A stretch of DNA of 64,000 nt from Alkalicoccobacillus murimartini (GCF_030813245.1 NZ_JAUSUA010000004.1:310001-374000), one strand, 5' to 3'. Positions 18,631 through 27,481 are shown, counted from the first letter of the stretch. Notes: generated by a model not told the origin, from the sequence alone. Numbers and translations: made by a program.

Positions 18631-19563
18631 ATGAACGTTTATCAAAATATGGCAGAGCTAATTGGCAATACTCCTTTAGTTCGCTTACAACGAATCGCAT
18701 CAGATAAAGGCGCAGCAGTCTACTTAAAAATGGAAACTCAAAATCCTAGTGGTTCAGTAAAAGATCGTGCAGCATTATATATGATTCTTCAAGCAGAGAA
18801 AGACGGACATTTAAAACCAGGTGCAACCATCATAGAACCGACTAGTGGGAATACTGGAATTGGCATAGCAATGAATGCCGCTGCCAGAGGATATAAAGCC
18901 ATACTTGTCATGCCAGATACAATGTCTCAAGAAAGAATTAATTTACTTAAGGCGTATGGTGCTAAGGTAGTCTTAACAGATGGCGACAAAAAAATGCCTG
19001 GAGCGATTGAGAAAGCACATGAATTAACAGCTACTACACCAAATAGCTTTATGCCGATGCAATTTGAGAATCCAGCAAATCCGGACGCCCACCGGAAAAC
19101 AACGGCACTTGAAATCAAGCGTTCATTAGATGGAATAAACAAAGAATTAAGCGCATTTGTAGCTGCTTCTGGAACAGGAGGAACGGTTACGGGAACAGGA
19201 GAGGAATTAAAAAAAATCTATCCTGGCGTTTCAGTTCATGTTGTTGAACCTGCAGGGTCCCCAGTCCTATCTGGAGGAAAGCCAGGTCCTCATAAGCTTG
19301 TTGGTACAAGTCCTGGTTTTATCCCACCTATTTTGAATACAGAGGTATACGGGGAAATCCTCAAGATTGAAGATGAAGATGCCTATCGCATCACACGAGA
19401 ATTAGCTAGACAAGAAGGAATCCTCGTTGGACCATCTTCTGGTGCAGCCTGCTATGCGGCGATGGAAGTAGCTAAGAGGCTCACTCCTGAGGACACCGTT
19501 GTAGCAATCGCCTGCGATACTGGTGAACGTTATTTATCAACAGATTTATTTTCATTTGAATAA
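18631..19563 (+). CDS. cysK: Cysteine synthase (O-acetylserine sulfhydrylase), YtkP type
   Basis: A 310-residue PLP enzyme of fold type II that makes cysteine from O-acetylserine and sulfide. The PLP lysine is K44 in GSVKDRAAL, the phosphate-binding loop reads TSGNTG near residue 72, and GTGGTVTGTGE completes the cofactor cleft. AAAGGAG precedes ATG 18631. It is the ytkP-like paralogue by position next to ytlP; the housekeeping cysK is probably elsewhere. Dispersed element copy B begins 10 bp after the stop codon. Confidence 0.93.
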   Translation: MNVYQNMAELIGNTPLVRLQRIASDKGAAVYLKMETQNPSGSVKDRAALYMILQAEKDGHLKPGATIIEPTSGNTGIGIAMNAAARGYKAILVMPDTMSQERINLLKAYGAKVVLTDGDKKMPGAIEKAHELTATTPNSFMPMQFENPANPDAHRKTTALEIKRSLDGINKELSAFVAASGTGGTVTGTGEELKKIYPGVSVHVVEPAGSPVLSGGKPGPHKLVGTSPGFIPPILNTEVYGEILKIEDEDAYRITRELARQEGILVGPSSGAACYAAMEVAKRLTPEDTVVAIACDTGERYLSTDLFSFE

Positions 19564-19573
19564 ATGATTAAGG

Positions 19574-19851
19574 GACTGGGACGGAACCATCTTCAGTAAT
19601 TCAATTCCTTACAAATGAGCTGAAAGCAAAACCAGCGTAGGACATACACGTAGACTCCTATGGGAGCAAAGGCCAAGGTGAGACTTCGCAGTGCGGTAGC
19701 ACAAGGAGGCTCACCAGCCTCCCATGGAAAGCGGAGTGTATGTCCGAAGCGGTAGCCTCACTCTCGTATCTTTAATTGACAAGAACCCGAACAGTTATGT
19801 GAGCTAAACCGCAGAACTGTTCGGATTTTAGTTAGCTAAAACGTCCTAGTC
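19574..19851 (+). repeat. Dispersed intergenic element, copy B
   Basis: It begins GACTGGGAC and ends GTCCTAGTC, which are terminal inverted repeats with one wobble. Inside lies a nested hairpin: GGACATACAC (19640-19649) with GTGTATGTCC (19736-19745), TCC(T)ATGGGAG with CTCCCATGGA, and GGTGAG with CTCACC. A 3' hairpin CCGAACAGTT / AACTGTTCGG is followed by ATTTTAG. It is co-directional with cysK. Copies A and C share blocks in the same order. Confidence 0.8.
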
Positions 19852-20109
19852 TGCCTTCATTACAATCACACAATTTTACACATTAAATCCCTTGATTAAA
19901 AAACCACGTATTTGTATAATATAAGCGTCTAGGGAAGACGTTGAAATGTCAGATTATATCGACAACAGATTGATCTGTTTTTCTTCGGATAAAGAGACTA
20001 TACATCCCCTGACACGCATCAATCATTAAAGAACCGTGCATGATGCAGTATTATCCTGCATAGATTTAGCAATAGGATCTAGTCATGATTATGTATAAGG
20101 AGTGGTGTT
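19852..20109 (+). other. Promoter and 180-nt leader of ytzE
   Basis: After a near-consensus promoter (19892-19920) the transcript would carry about 180 untranslated nucleotides. They contain several small hairpins: GTCT/AGAC, AACAGAT/ATCTGTT followed by TTTCTT, and ATGCAG/CTGCAT. I do not recognise a known riboswitch class. An attenuator is possible. Confidence 0.4.
19892..19920 (+). promoter_or_regulatory. Strong sigma-A promoter upstream of ytzE
   Basis: TTGATT, exact 17-bp spacer, TATAAT. It is the closest match to the consensus that I noticed in the window. Confidence 0.8.
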
Positions 20110-20328
20110 TTGAAAACTTCAACTGATCGCATGCTGACTCGTATCAAGTCCATTTACCTCTACATTAAACAAAGGGGGACCGTCACGACGAATGAATTAG
20201 TTGAAGAGTTCGGAATTACACAACGAACGATCCAACGCGACCTAAACGTACTTGAGTACAACAAACTTGTGACAAGTCCTACTCGGGGAAAATGGAGCAC
20301 AACAAACAAAAAAACACGGGTTTCATAA
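20110..20328 (+). CDS. ytzE: Small DeoR-type HTH regulator YtzE
   Basis: 72 residues made of little more than a DeoR winged helix-turn-helix (RIKSIYLYIKQRG, TTNELVEEFGITQRTIQRDLN). It lacks the sugar-sensing C-terminal domain of full DeoR proteins, so if it regulates it must do so without a classical effector pocket. It starts at TTG 20110 with AAGGAG eight bases upstream. Its strong promoter and long leader suggest regulation at the RNA level. Position beside the pseudouridine synthase matches ytzE of B. subtilis. Confidence 0.8.
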   Translation: MKTSTDRMLTRIKSIYLYIKQRGTVTTNELVEEFGITQRTIQRDLNVLEYNKLVTSPTRGKWSTTNKKTRVS

Positions 20329-20342
20329 TGAAACTTTATATC

Positions 20343-20383
20343 AAAAAGAGACCTCGGTAATCATGATTACCGAGGTCTCTTTT
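20343..20383. terminator. Bidirectional terminator ytzE / pseudouridine synthase
   Basis: A near-perfect 19-20 bp stem AAAAGAGACCTCGGTAATC / GATTACCGAGGTCTCTTTT between converging genes. Confidence 0.9.
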
Positions 20384-20387
20384 GCCT

Positions 20388-21092
20388 TTATTGAAACAAT
20401 TTGTACTCTTCTTCGGTTAATTGTCGGTAGCTTCCAGGAGCAAGGCTAGGATCAAGCTCCAGCTTGCCTATTGCCCTGCGCTTTAGTGTGAGTACTGTTT
20501 TTCCTCGCGCTTTAAACATTCGCTTTACTTGATGAAATTTCCCCTCTGTAATCGTTAACTCGATTTTGGAGGTTGTTCCTGCCTCTTTAATCACTAATTC
20601 TGCAGGCTTTGTCATGTATCCATCGTCTAACCTTACTCCTACACTAAAGGCGTCTACATCCTCTTTAGTAACCTCTCCATCCACATCTGCCTCATACACC
20701 TTTGAGACATGTCGACGTGGAGACATTAATTGATGAGAAAATGCACCATCCGTTGTTAACAACAATAACCCTTCCGTATCTTTATCTAGTCTACCTACAG
20801 GAAACAGTTTGAATCGTTCCCAGTCAGAATGAAGAAGATCAATGACTGTCTTATGCATCGTATCCTCGGTAGCTGATATCACACCTTGGGGTTTATTTAA
20901 CATTAAGTACACTTCCGCTTGATACTCTATCACATCACCTGAAACGGTCACTTTCTGTTTCTCAACATCAATCTGACTTTTAGCTTCTTTTACCACTCCA
21001 TCATCAACAGACACGAGCCCAGACTTCAGAAGCTTTTTCACTTCTTTTCTGGATCCATACCCGGAATCAGCAAGAAACTTATCTAATCTCAT
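20388..21092 (-). CDS. ytzG: RsuA-family rRNA pseudouridine synthase
   Basis: 234 residues. An N-terminal S4 RNA-binding domain (RLDKFLADSGYGSRKEVKKL, residues 2-21) is followed by the pseudouridine synthase domain with the catalytic aspartate in PVGRLDKDTEGLLLLT, the RsuA/RluF signature. By family it likely modifies U516 of 16S rRNA. I choose ATG 21092, preceded by AAAGGAG; an upstream frame opening would overlap the SEDS gene. It follows the SEDS gene by 19 bp and may be co-transcribed. Confidence 0.88.
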   Translation of the reverse strand: MRLDKFLADSGYGSRKEVKKLLKSGLVSVDDGVVKEAKSQIDVEKQKVTVSGDVIEYQAEVYLMLNKPQGVISATEDTMHKTVIDLLHSDWERFKLFPVGRLDKDTEGLLLLTTDGAFSHQLMSPRRHVSKVYEADVDGEVTKEDVDAFSVGVRLDDGYMTKPAELVIKEAGTTSKIELTITEGKFHQVKRMFKARGKTVLTLKRRAIGKLELDPSLAPGSYRQLTEEEYKLFQ

Positions 21093-21111
21093 ACTACTCA
21101 AACTCCTTTGC

Positions 21112-22275
21112 TTACATGTCCTCAGACTTTTCAAACATATATTCTTTCCGATTCGATTTGACGCATAAGACTAAGCCTAATGCCAAACCTGCTGTTATGA
21201 GTGAGCTTCCTCCATAACTGATTAATGGCAACGAAAACCCAGTAACGGGAAGAAGGCCAACATTCATTCCGACATTTTGAAAAATTTGAAAGGCAAACAA
21301 TCCAGCAACTCCGGCACAAATACTTAAATCAAATTGATTCGTCGAATGAAAGCCTACCATCACAATTTGATACAGCAGGATAAAATAAATACTAATTAAA
21401 AGACAGGCAGCAATAAAGCCATGCGTATGAGCAATAATTGCAAAGATAAAGTCTGTATGAGCTTCCGGGATATAATATAAATTATCCTCTGCACCAGTCC
21501 CACTCAAACGCCCTGACCCTACTGCTCTCATGGCAAGATTCACTTGATAAGCCTCATTCGCATACTCAGTTGGGTTTAACCAACCATGAAAACGATTTAC
21601 CTGATAATCTTTAAGATTTGAGAATATGTATTTTTCTACTAAATCCATTCGAGCAAAATAAAGATAAACAAAACTAAGTATAGCCGTTATTGGTACCAAT
21701 ATCATGGTTAAAGTCCATTTCATACTTACTTTTGATACTAACAATATAGATAAAACAATAGCGGCTATCTGCATAATTGTTCCCATATCAGGTTGCTCGA
21801 CTAACAATAACACAACCGGAAAACAAAGAGCTGCAAGTTTAATTATTAACCAAAAATCTCCCTTCCATTTACTTGACCATTCTTTATGCTTACTAACCAC
21901 ATAAGAAAAAGTAATAATTAAGAAGATCTTTGTTAGCTCAGCAGGTTGAAAAGAACCGATTATAGGTAATCTATACCACCGTATGGCACCTGAATCTTCA
22001 CCACGTACAAATGAATCGGGTACAACTAAAAGCCCAACGAGGACCACAATACCAAATCCATAAAGAATCCATTGACTCTGTTTAATATAATCAATGTCTA
22101 AATAGGACATTGCGATTACCAAAAGAAACATCAAAAAATAAAATAAAAATTGTCTTAGCATAAAGTTTCCAAGGTATTGTTGCATTTCCTGTGCTTCATA
22201 TATGTAAAAACAGCTAATTACCATAAAAAGAAATAAGAGAAAGAGAATATTATAATCAATTTTTGTTTTCGTCAT
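21112..22275 (-). CDS. Divergent SEDS family protein (RodA/FtsW paralogue)
   Basis: A 387-residue membrane protein with about ten helices and the SEDS layout (glycosyltransferases that polymerise lipid II in peptidoglycan synthesis). Conserved features include RWYRLPIIGSFQPAE, EQPDMGT, the catalytic-region PEAHTDFIF with D275, and GLLPVTGFSLPLISYGGSS. The usual GEE(L/F)G that follows HTDFIFA is replaced by AHTHG (residues 282-286), so two otherwise conserved acidic residues are lost. It is the third of three tandem SEDS genes and its specific role is unknown. The start is ATG 22275 with AGGTGGG upstream. Confidence 0.8.
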   Translation of the reverse strand: MTKTKIDYNILFLLFLFMVISCFYIYEAQEMQQYLGNFMLRQFLFYFLMFLLVIAMSYLDIDYIKQSQWILYGFGIVVLVGLLVVPDSFVRGEDSGAIRWYRLPIIGSFQPAELTKIFLIITFSYVVSKHKEWSSKWKGDFWLIIKLAALCFPVVLLLVEQPDMGTIMQIAAIVLSILLVSKVSMKWTLTMILVPITAILSFVYLYFARMDLVEKYIFSNLKDYQVNRFHGWLNPTEYANEAYQVNLAMRAVGSGRLSGTGAEDNLYYIPEAHTDFIFAIIAHTHGFIAACLLISIYFILLYQIVMVGFHSTNQFDLSICAGVAGLFAFQIFQNVGMNVGLLPVTGFSLPLISYGGSSLITAGLALGLVLCVKSNRKEYMFEKSEDM

Positions 22276-22347
22276 AAAAACCCACCTAATTTCCAATTAT
22301 CATTCATTATATCGACTTAGGCGTTATTTGCACAGGTTTTTTTCCTT

Positions 22348-22356
22348 TTATCCACA
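22348..22356 (+). other. Perfect DnaA-box sequence TTATCCACA
   Basis: One exact match to the DnaA box lies between rodA and the third SEDS gene. Single boxes occur by chance and no cluster is seen around it. Confidence 0.3.
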
Positions 22357-22399
22357 CAAAAGAATCAGCCGCTTTTAGTCAGCAGCTGATTCTTTTGTT
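22356..22399 (-). terminator. Terminator overlapping the rodA 3' end
   Basis: Read on the minus strand, AAAAGAATCAGC pairs with GCTGATTCTTTT, and the hairpin starts inside the last codons of rodA. It would reduce read-through into the third SEDS gene. Confidence 0.7.
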
Positions 22400-23553
22400 T
22401 CAAACATATAGTGTTTAGTTCTAAAGTTCACATTTAATACAATACCCATCGCAATCATATTCGTTAATAAAGCACTTCCTCCATAACTAATAAAAGGCAG
22501 AGCAAGCCCCGTGATCGGCATTAAACCAATCGTCATTGCAATGTTTTGAAACACTTGAAACACTAGAAGTCCGATGACTGCTGCCACTAAATAGGAACCA
22601 TATAGATTGTTACATGACAGAGCGATCATAATCATTCGATAAAACAATAAGAAATACGTAACTAACAAGACCATTGCACCAAAGAAGCCAAACTCTTCTC
22701 CAATTGCTGCAAAGATAAAGTCTGTATGAATTTCTGGAAGAGTGTCACTTTGCGTTTGTACACCTTGCATAAATCCACTACCATAAAACTGCCCGGAACC
22801 AATACCCTGCATAGCCAGATTTAACTGATAGCCAATTCCCGATGTATCTCCATCAGGGTCTAACCACCCATAAACCCGGTCAAGCTGATGGGGCTCAATA
22901 AAGATACTAAACAGTTCAAAGTAATTGTTATGCAACCAGACAAGGACAAGAATAGCAAACACCATCATAAAAGCTAGGAAGAATAGTATCCGCCATCTAA
23001 TGCCTGACATTAAAAGCATCACCGCAATGATACAGGCAATTACAAGAGCCGTACCCAGGTCTGGCTGTTTGAGAATAAGGAAAAATGGTGGGATCCCCAA
23101 CGCCAAGACCTTTAACAAAATCATCAGATCACCTTGAATCGATGTGTCCTTCCGATTGCTGGTCACTTTAAATAATAAATGAGCAAGAGCTAAAATAAGA
23201 AAGATCTTCATAAACTCTGACGGTTGGATTTCTGTGATTCCAATGTTAATCCAACGTTGTGCTCCATTTCGATAAACCCCAAAAAACTCAACGGCAAGTA
23301 ACAAGACCATTCCAAAAGAATAAATTGGAATCGTTAAGTTTTTAAAAAAATCATAATCAATTAACATAACTCCAACAATAATTATTGCGCCTACAGCAAA
23401 CCATAATACTTGTCGAATCACAAAAAAACTTGGATCAACACTGTATTGCCCAGAAGCGCTATAGATAGCCATCAGACTGATACACATTAAAATAAATAAT
23501 AGAAACAATAAAGTATAGTCAAGCTGCTGAAGGCTTGTTTTTTTCTCTTGCAT
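22375..23553 (-). CDS. rodA: Rod-shape SEDS peptidoglycan polymerase RodA
   Basis: 392 residues, about ten membrane helices. RodA polymerises lipid II for side-wall growth with a class B PBP in the elongasome. RodA-type motifs are present: AQRWINIGITEIQPSEFMK, KQPDLGTALV, the QLNLAMQGIGSGQFYGSG stretch, PEIHTDFIFAAIGEEFG with the catalytic-region Asp and both glutamates, and GLMPITGLALPFISYGGS. GGAGG stands upstream of ATG. The gene is 32 bp downstream of ftsW, probably in one operon. Confidence 0.9.
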   Translation of the reverse strand: MQEKKTSLQQLDYTLLFLLFILMCISLMAIYSASGQYSVDPSFFVIRQVLWFAVGAIIIVGVMLIDYDFFKNLTIPIYSFGMVLLLAVEFFGVYRNGAQRWINIGITEIQPSEFMKIFLILALAHLLFKVTSNRKDTSIQGDLMILLKVLALGIPPFFLILKQPDLGTALVIACIIAVMLLMSGIRWRILFFLAFMMVFAILVLVWLHNNYFELFSIFIEPHQLDRVYGWLDPDGDTSGIGYQLNLAMQGIGSGQFYGSGFMQGVQTQSDTLPEIHTDFIFAAIGEEFGFFGAMVLLVTYFLLFYRMIMIALSCNNLYGSYLVAAVIGLLVFQVFQNIAMTIGLMPITGLALPFISYGGSALLTNMIAMGIVLNVNFRTKHYMFETKESAAD

Positions 23554-23585
23554 AGTATGCCTCCAAAACTAAGGTTACTCCCTTA

Positions 23586-24743
23586 TCAGGCAGTTTTTAA
23601 TTCGTCATCCTGATCCAATTTAAGACGTTTCTGACGAATGTTCGTTCTTGAAATACTCGCCAAAATCGCTATAGAGATCATCGTAACAAGAAGTGAAGAG
23701 CCACCATTACTTACTAACGGGAGTGTAATACCTGTTATAGGCAACAGTCCACTGACCGCACCAATATTAAATACAACTTGAATGGCTATTTGAAACACAA
23801 TTCCAAATGCCAACAAACTTCCAAATGGTGTTCTGCATCTAGATCCAATGACCACGCCCCTAAAGAGAATGACGCCATAACACCCGATTACAAATAAGAC
23901 ACCAAGAATACCAAGCTCTTCTGAGATAATAGGAAGGATAAAGTCGGTATGAGCCTCAGGCAAGTAAAGAAGCTTCTGTACACTCCCACCCAAACCAGTT
24001 CCAGTTAAACCTCCATGAGCAAATGCAATATACCCTTGAATCAGTTGAAGTCCATTATTCATCGGATCTGCAAAAGGATCCACAAACGAAGTTAATCGTT
24101 CATAACGATAGGTTTCTGATACAGCTAATGCAATAAAAAGTGAGCTTCCTACTACACCTAAACCAAGTAAATGAGTCCATCTAGCACCTGATAGAAAGAT
24201 GATAAAAAACGTGACCATAAGAATGGCTGTAGCAGTTCCTAAATCAGGTTGTCTCATAATAAGGATAAATACAAGACCAACAACAATTAAAGGAGGAACA
24301 ACTCCTTTGATGAATTTATGAATATATACTTGTTTTTGAGAATAAACTTGTGCAAGGTAAATAACCATACCAAGCTTTACAAATTCAGAAGGTTGAAGCC
24401 TTATTGGGCCGAGTTGAAGCCAACGCTGAGCCCCTCCACCTGAACTCCCAAATCCAAAAATCACTAGCAATAATGAAACAAAGGACAAAATAATAATATA
24501 CGGAGACATCTTTTTGAATAGCTGATAATTAAGATGCATAAAAAAGATGAAAAACAATGTGGCTAATATAAACCAAACAGACTGTCTTTTCAGGAAAAAA
24601 TAAGGATCTCCAGTTCCTCCTTCTCCCATATACATAGCTTCTACATAGCTAGAACTAAACACCATTAACACACCAAAACAAGCCAGTGCATAGGTGGTCA
24701 GGATAAGCAGCCAATCATTGTCTTTTAAAAATGAATATTTCAT
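23586..24743 (-). CDS. ftsW: Division-type SEDS peptidoglycan polymerase FtsW
   Basis: 385 residues. FtsW synthesises septal peptidoglycan with its partner PBP. FtsW/SpoVE-type features: AQRWLQLGPIRLQPSEF, MRQPDLGTA, GTGLGGSVQKLLYLPEAHTD with the key Asp, ISEELG, and GLLPITGITLPLVSNGGSS (Asn where Tyr is commoner in SYGGSS). I choose ATG 24743, close behind GGGGGAGG; a GTG 12 bases upstream is less likely. It lies downstream of ytgP. SpoVE is an alternative identity that sequence alone cannot fully exclude. Confidence 0.85.
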   Translation of the reverse strand: MKYSFLKDNDWLLILTTYALACFGVLMVFSSSYVEAMYMGEGGTGDPYFFLKRQSVWFILATLFFIFFMHLNYQLFKKMSPYIIILSFVSLLLVIFGFGSSGGGAQRWLQLGPIRLQPSEFVKLGMVIYLAQVYSQKQVYIHKFIKGVVPPLIVVGLVFILIMRQPDLGTATAILMVTFFIIFLSGARWTHLLGLGVVGSSLFIALAVSETYRYERLTSFVDPFADPMNNGLQLIQGYIAFAHGGLTGTGLGGSVQKLLYLPEAHTDFILPIISEELGILGVLFVIGCYGVILFRGVVIGSRCRTPFGSLLAFGIVFQIAIQVVFNIGAVSGLLPITGITLPLVSNGGSSLLVTMISIAILASISRTNIRQKRLKLDQDDELKTA

Positions 24744-24872
24744 TGCCTCCCCCACTTCACCCGAACATAGTCAGTTCTTTTATTATAGCAGAGCCACGGC
24801 TTTTGAAAAAGAGGATGAAGCTGTCATAACTTGTTGAAAATCATGCGCCATTGACGCAAATTCTCTAAATCG

Positions 24873-26480
24873 TTAATCTGGACGCTTAAACCTTGCTCCC
24901 AAAACCACTTCTGCCATCCGTGATCGATATGCAAGATACGCATATACAACAGCTCCACTACCAGCACCTATTCCAGAAAGAATAAAACTATTCAACCGGT
25001 TGTCTAGAGGAAGTGTTATGCGTAACCCTGTATCAATGATCCAAACAGAGGTGGCCATAATAAGAGCAAACAACAGCATCAATCCTGCTCTTTTGATAAT
25101 TAATTGATAGGAAAATGATGTATGCTTGCCAATTCCCCAAATTGTAATAGCTATGGCTGCTGAAAATCCTATATAGGTAGCTAAAATCGCACCATTTGGT
25201 CCTAATTGAAGTAATAACAAATTATTTAGTGCGAGCTTTAGCACTAAGCCAACAAGTAGAGCTGTGATGGCAAGTAGTTGTCGATTAATCCCTTGTAAAA
25301 TAGCTGCTGTTACTGAGAACAAGGAAAAGAACAATGTGATTGGTCCGTAGTAACGAAGCGTTTCTCCTCCAATCGCTAGATCTTCTAAACCAAATAACGC
25401 CACAAAAATCGGATTAGCCAAAACGGCTAGGCCAACAGCTGCTGGTAACGTTATAAAAAGAATTAGCTGAAAGGTTTGTGTAATTAATTTTTGTAATCGG
25501 ACAGAATCGTTTGATGTATAAGCGTTTGTAATCGTTGGAACTAAGGTAACCGACAAGGCTGTAGCTAATGCCATCGGAATTAAAACGATTTTATGTGCTG
25601 ATTGTGTTAATACACCCACATAATTCTCAGATATGTCTCCCATCCCAATTTTCGCTAATGCTCCATTAATGGTCAACGTATCGATTAACTGAAACAAAGG
25701 AATGGCTAGGCCAACAATAGACAAAGGAATGGCGTACCAAATAAGCTCTTTGTACATCGACTTAAGTGGCAAAGGTTTCGATGACGCATTCGTTGTGGCC
25801 AGACCAAGCATATTTGTACGATTCTTAAATAAAAAGTACAACAAAACAGCTAACCCAGCTAGTCCACCCACAAACGCACCAAATGTAGCAAAACCAACGG
25901 CTAAACCAATATCTCCATCTTGAACATTCATAATTAAAAAGGCCGCTGACAAGATAAAAGCGATGCGTACAATTTGCTCAATGACTTGTGAGACAGCCGT
26001 AGGCATCATCGATTGACACCCTTGGAAGTACCCTCTAATCATACCCATGATCGGCACAATTAATAGTGCCACACTCACCATTCGAATGGTAAAGATAATA
26101 TCCTCGTATGAATTGACTCCTGCTTGTTCATCCGGAAGTATGTAAGGTGTAAGGACGGGTGCCATAAAAAAAAGCAATAAAAAAGCAAGCAATCCCGTTA
26201 TGCTCATAACAAGTAGACCTGATTTAAATAATCGATAGCCTGTCTCATAATCTCCAAGTGATTGATATTTTGAAACAAATTTTGAAACGGCTAAAGGAAA
26301 ACCTAATGTAGCCAGACTTAAAAGAATCGTATACGGTGTATATCCATAAGAATAAAGGCCCAATCCAGTTTGTCCAACTAAAGCTGAAAATGGAACAACA
26401 TAGATGAAACCAAGAATTTTTGAAGCAAGAGTTGCCACGGTTAAAATCTTTGTCCCGCGCATCAAGTTTGTTTCTGCCAT
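24873..26480 (-). CDS. ytgP: Lipid II flippase YtgP/MurJ (MOP superfamily)
   Basis: A 535-residue polytopic protein with about 14 hydrophobic segments and the MVF/MurJ layout (RGTKILTVATLASKILGFIYVVPF at the N-terminus, MIRGYFQGCQSMMPTAVSQVIEQ in the middle). YtgP is the MurJ of B. subtilis and translocates lipid II across the membrane. I choose ATG 26480 with AGGAGG eight bases upstream rather than an ATG 28 codons earlier. Placement directly upstream of the SEDS polymerases that use flipped lipid II supports the assignment. Confidence 0.9.
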   Translation of the reverse strand: MAETNLMRGTKILTVATLASKILGFIYVVPFSALVGQTGLGLYSYGYTPYTILLSLATLGFPLAVSKFVSKYQSLGDYETGYRLFKSGLLVMSITGLLAFLLLFFMAPVLTPYILPDEQAGVNSYEDIIFTIRMVSVALLIVPIMGMIRGYFQGCQSMMPTAVSQVIEQIVRIAFILSAAFLIMNVQDGDIGLAVGFATFGAFVGGLAGLAVLLYFLFKNRTNMLGLATTNASSKPLPLKSMYKELIWYAIPLSIVGLAIPLFQLIDTLTINGALAKIGMGDISENYVGVLTQSAHKIVLIPMALATALSVTLVPTITNAYTSNDSVRLQKLITQTFQLILFITLPAAVGLAVLANPIFVALFGLEDLAIGGETLRYYGPITLFFSLFSVTAAILQGINRQLLAITALLVGLVLKLALNNLLLLQLGPNGAILATYIGFSAAIAITIWGIGKHTSFSYQLIIKRAGLMLLFALIMATSVWIIDTGLRITLPLDNRLNSFILSGIGAGSGAVVYAYLAYRSRMAEVVLGARFKRPD

Positions 26481-26564
26481 GTTTTCCTCCTGTGCTGTAA
26501 CCGCAAAAAAATATCTAACTTGAATTGTAGCATAGTTTAATACAAGATATTCGTGACGATTCAT

Positions 26565-26594
26565 GTAAAAAAAAGAGACGTTATACGTCTCTTT
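26565..26594 (-). terminator. Terminator after the SMP-30 gene
   Basis: Stem AAAGAGACG / CGTCTCTTT followed on the minus strand by a run of eight T. Confidence 0.85.
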
Positions 26595-26617
26595 GATGTT
26601 TATTGTATCCTTTTTCT

Positions 26618-27469
26618 TTACCCTGCAAACTCATCAGGCTTCATCCCTTGTGAATCGGTTTCCACTGCAAACAACGCTCCACCAAACTCATCCTGTTCAT
26701 CATCACTTGAAGCGGATGTAATAAACAACGTGCGATAATCATCTCCACCAAACGCGCAGGAGGTCACGCACTTGGCGTTCACTTCTACTGAGTTTACTTT
26801 TTCCTTCGTACGTGGATTTAGTTGGATGACTTGCCAGCCATTGTACATCGCTACCCATAACATTCCATCACGATCAATTGTCATTCCATCCGGGTGCCCG
26901 TCTCTGTCATCAAATGTATAGACGACTTCTTTATGTTGGATTTCTCCACTATCTATATCATATTGATATGAGACTACTTGTTGAGTTTTTGTATCAATAT
27001 AATACATTAGCTGTTGTGACATATCCCAAGCTAATCCGTTCGAAATTTGCACATCACTAATTACTTTTTCACAGGACAAATCTGTATCAATTCGATAAAG
27101 TGCTGCATCCTTATGCTGTCCTTTTGTGACCATTGTCCCCGCCCATAAACGTCCTGCCGGATCACATTTCCCATCATTAAATCGGTGGTGTGAGACTTCC
27201 TTCTCTGGGGAGGCTACTTTTTCTAATCGATCCCCTTCGAATAGATAGACTCCATCCTTCATTGCTAAAACAAAACCACCCTTCTTCCTTTTCACAACTG
27301 CCGTTACCTGCTGGCCGAATGAAAGTTGTTTATTTTCATTAAGACTAGGAGAATATGTATTGAGCTTACACCCATCAATATCGACCCAATGAAGAACTTG
27401 TTCTTTTTCATCCCAAAAGGGTCCTTCTCCTAATTGAGCTCGCGTTTTCCATACAACTTCCGCTTTCAT
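26618..27469 (-). CDS. SMP-30/gluconolactonase family lactonase
   Basis: A 283-residue six-bladed beta-propeller without a signal peptide. The metal ligands of the regucalcin/SMP-30 family are visible: Glu in LGEGPFWDE (residue 14-16), Asn in SNGLAWD, and Asp in GHPDGMTIDRDG. Such enzymes open sugar lactones (gluconolactone and similar). No sugar-acid pathway lies next to it, so the substrate is open. It follows yjbQ by 12 bp and is probably co-transcribed. Confidence 0.85.
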   Translation of the reverse strand: MKAEVVWKTRAQLGEGPFWDEKEQVLHWVDIDGCKLNTYSPSLNENKQLSFGQQVTAVVKRKKGGFVLAMKDGVYLFEGDRLEKVASPEKEVSHHRFNDGKCDPAGRLWAGTMVTKGQHKDAALYRIDTDLSCEKVISDVQISNGLAWDMSQQLMYYIDTKTQQVVSYQYDIDSGEIQHKEVVYTFDDRDGHPDGMTIDRDGMLWVAMYNGWQVIQLNPRTKEKVNSVEVNAKCVTSCAFGGDDYRTLFITSASSDDEQDEFGGALFAVETDSQGMKPDEFAG

Positions 27470-27481
27470 CGTAACGCCTCC

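Noticed and set aside
20388-21134. Extended pseudouridine synthase N-terminus from 21134
   Set aside because: The extra 14 residues overlap the SEDS gene and precede a canonical S4-domain start that has AAAGGAG upstream.
26481-26564. Longer ytgP start at 26564
   Set aside because: The added 28 residues do not resemble a MurJ N-terminus, and ATG 26480 has a strong AGGAGG site.
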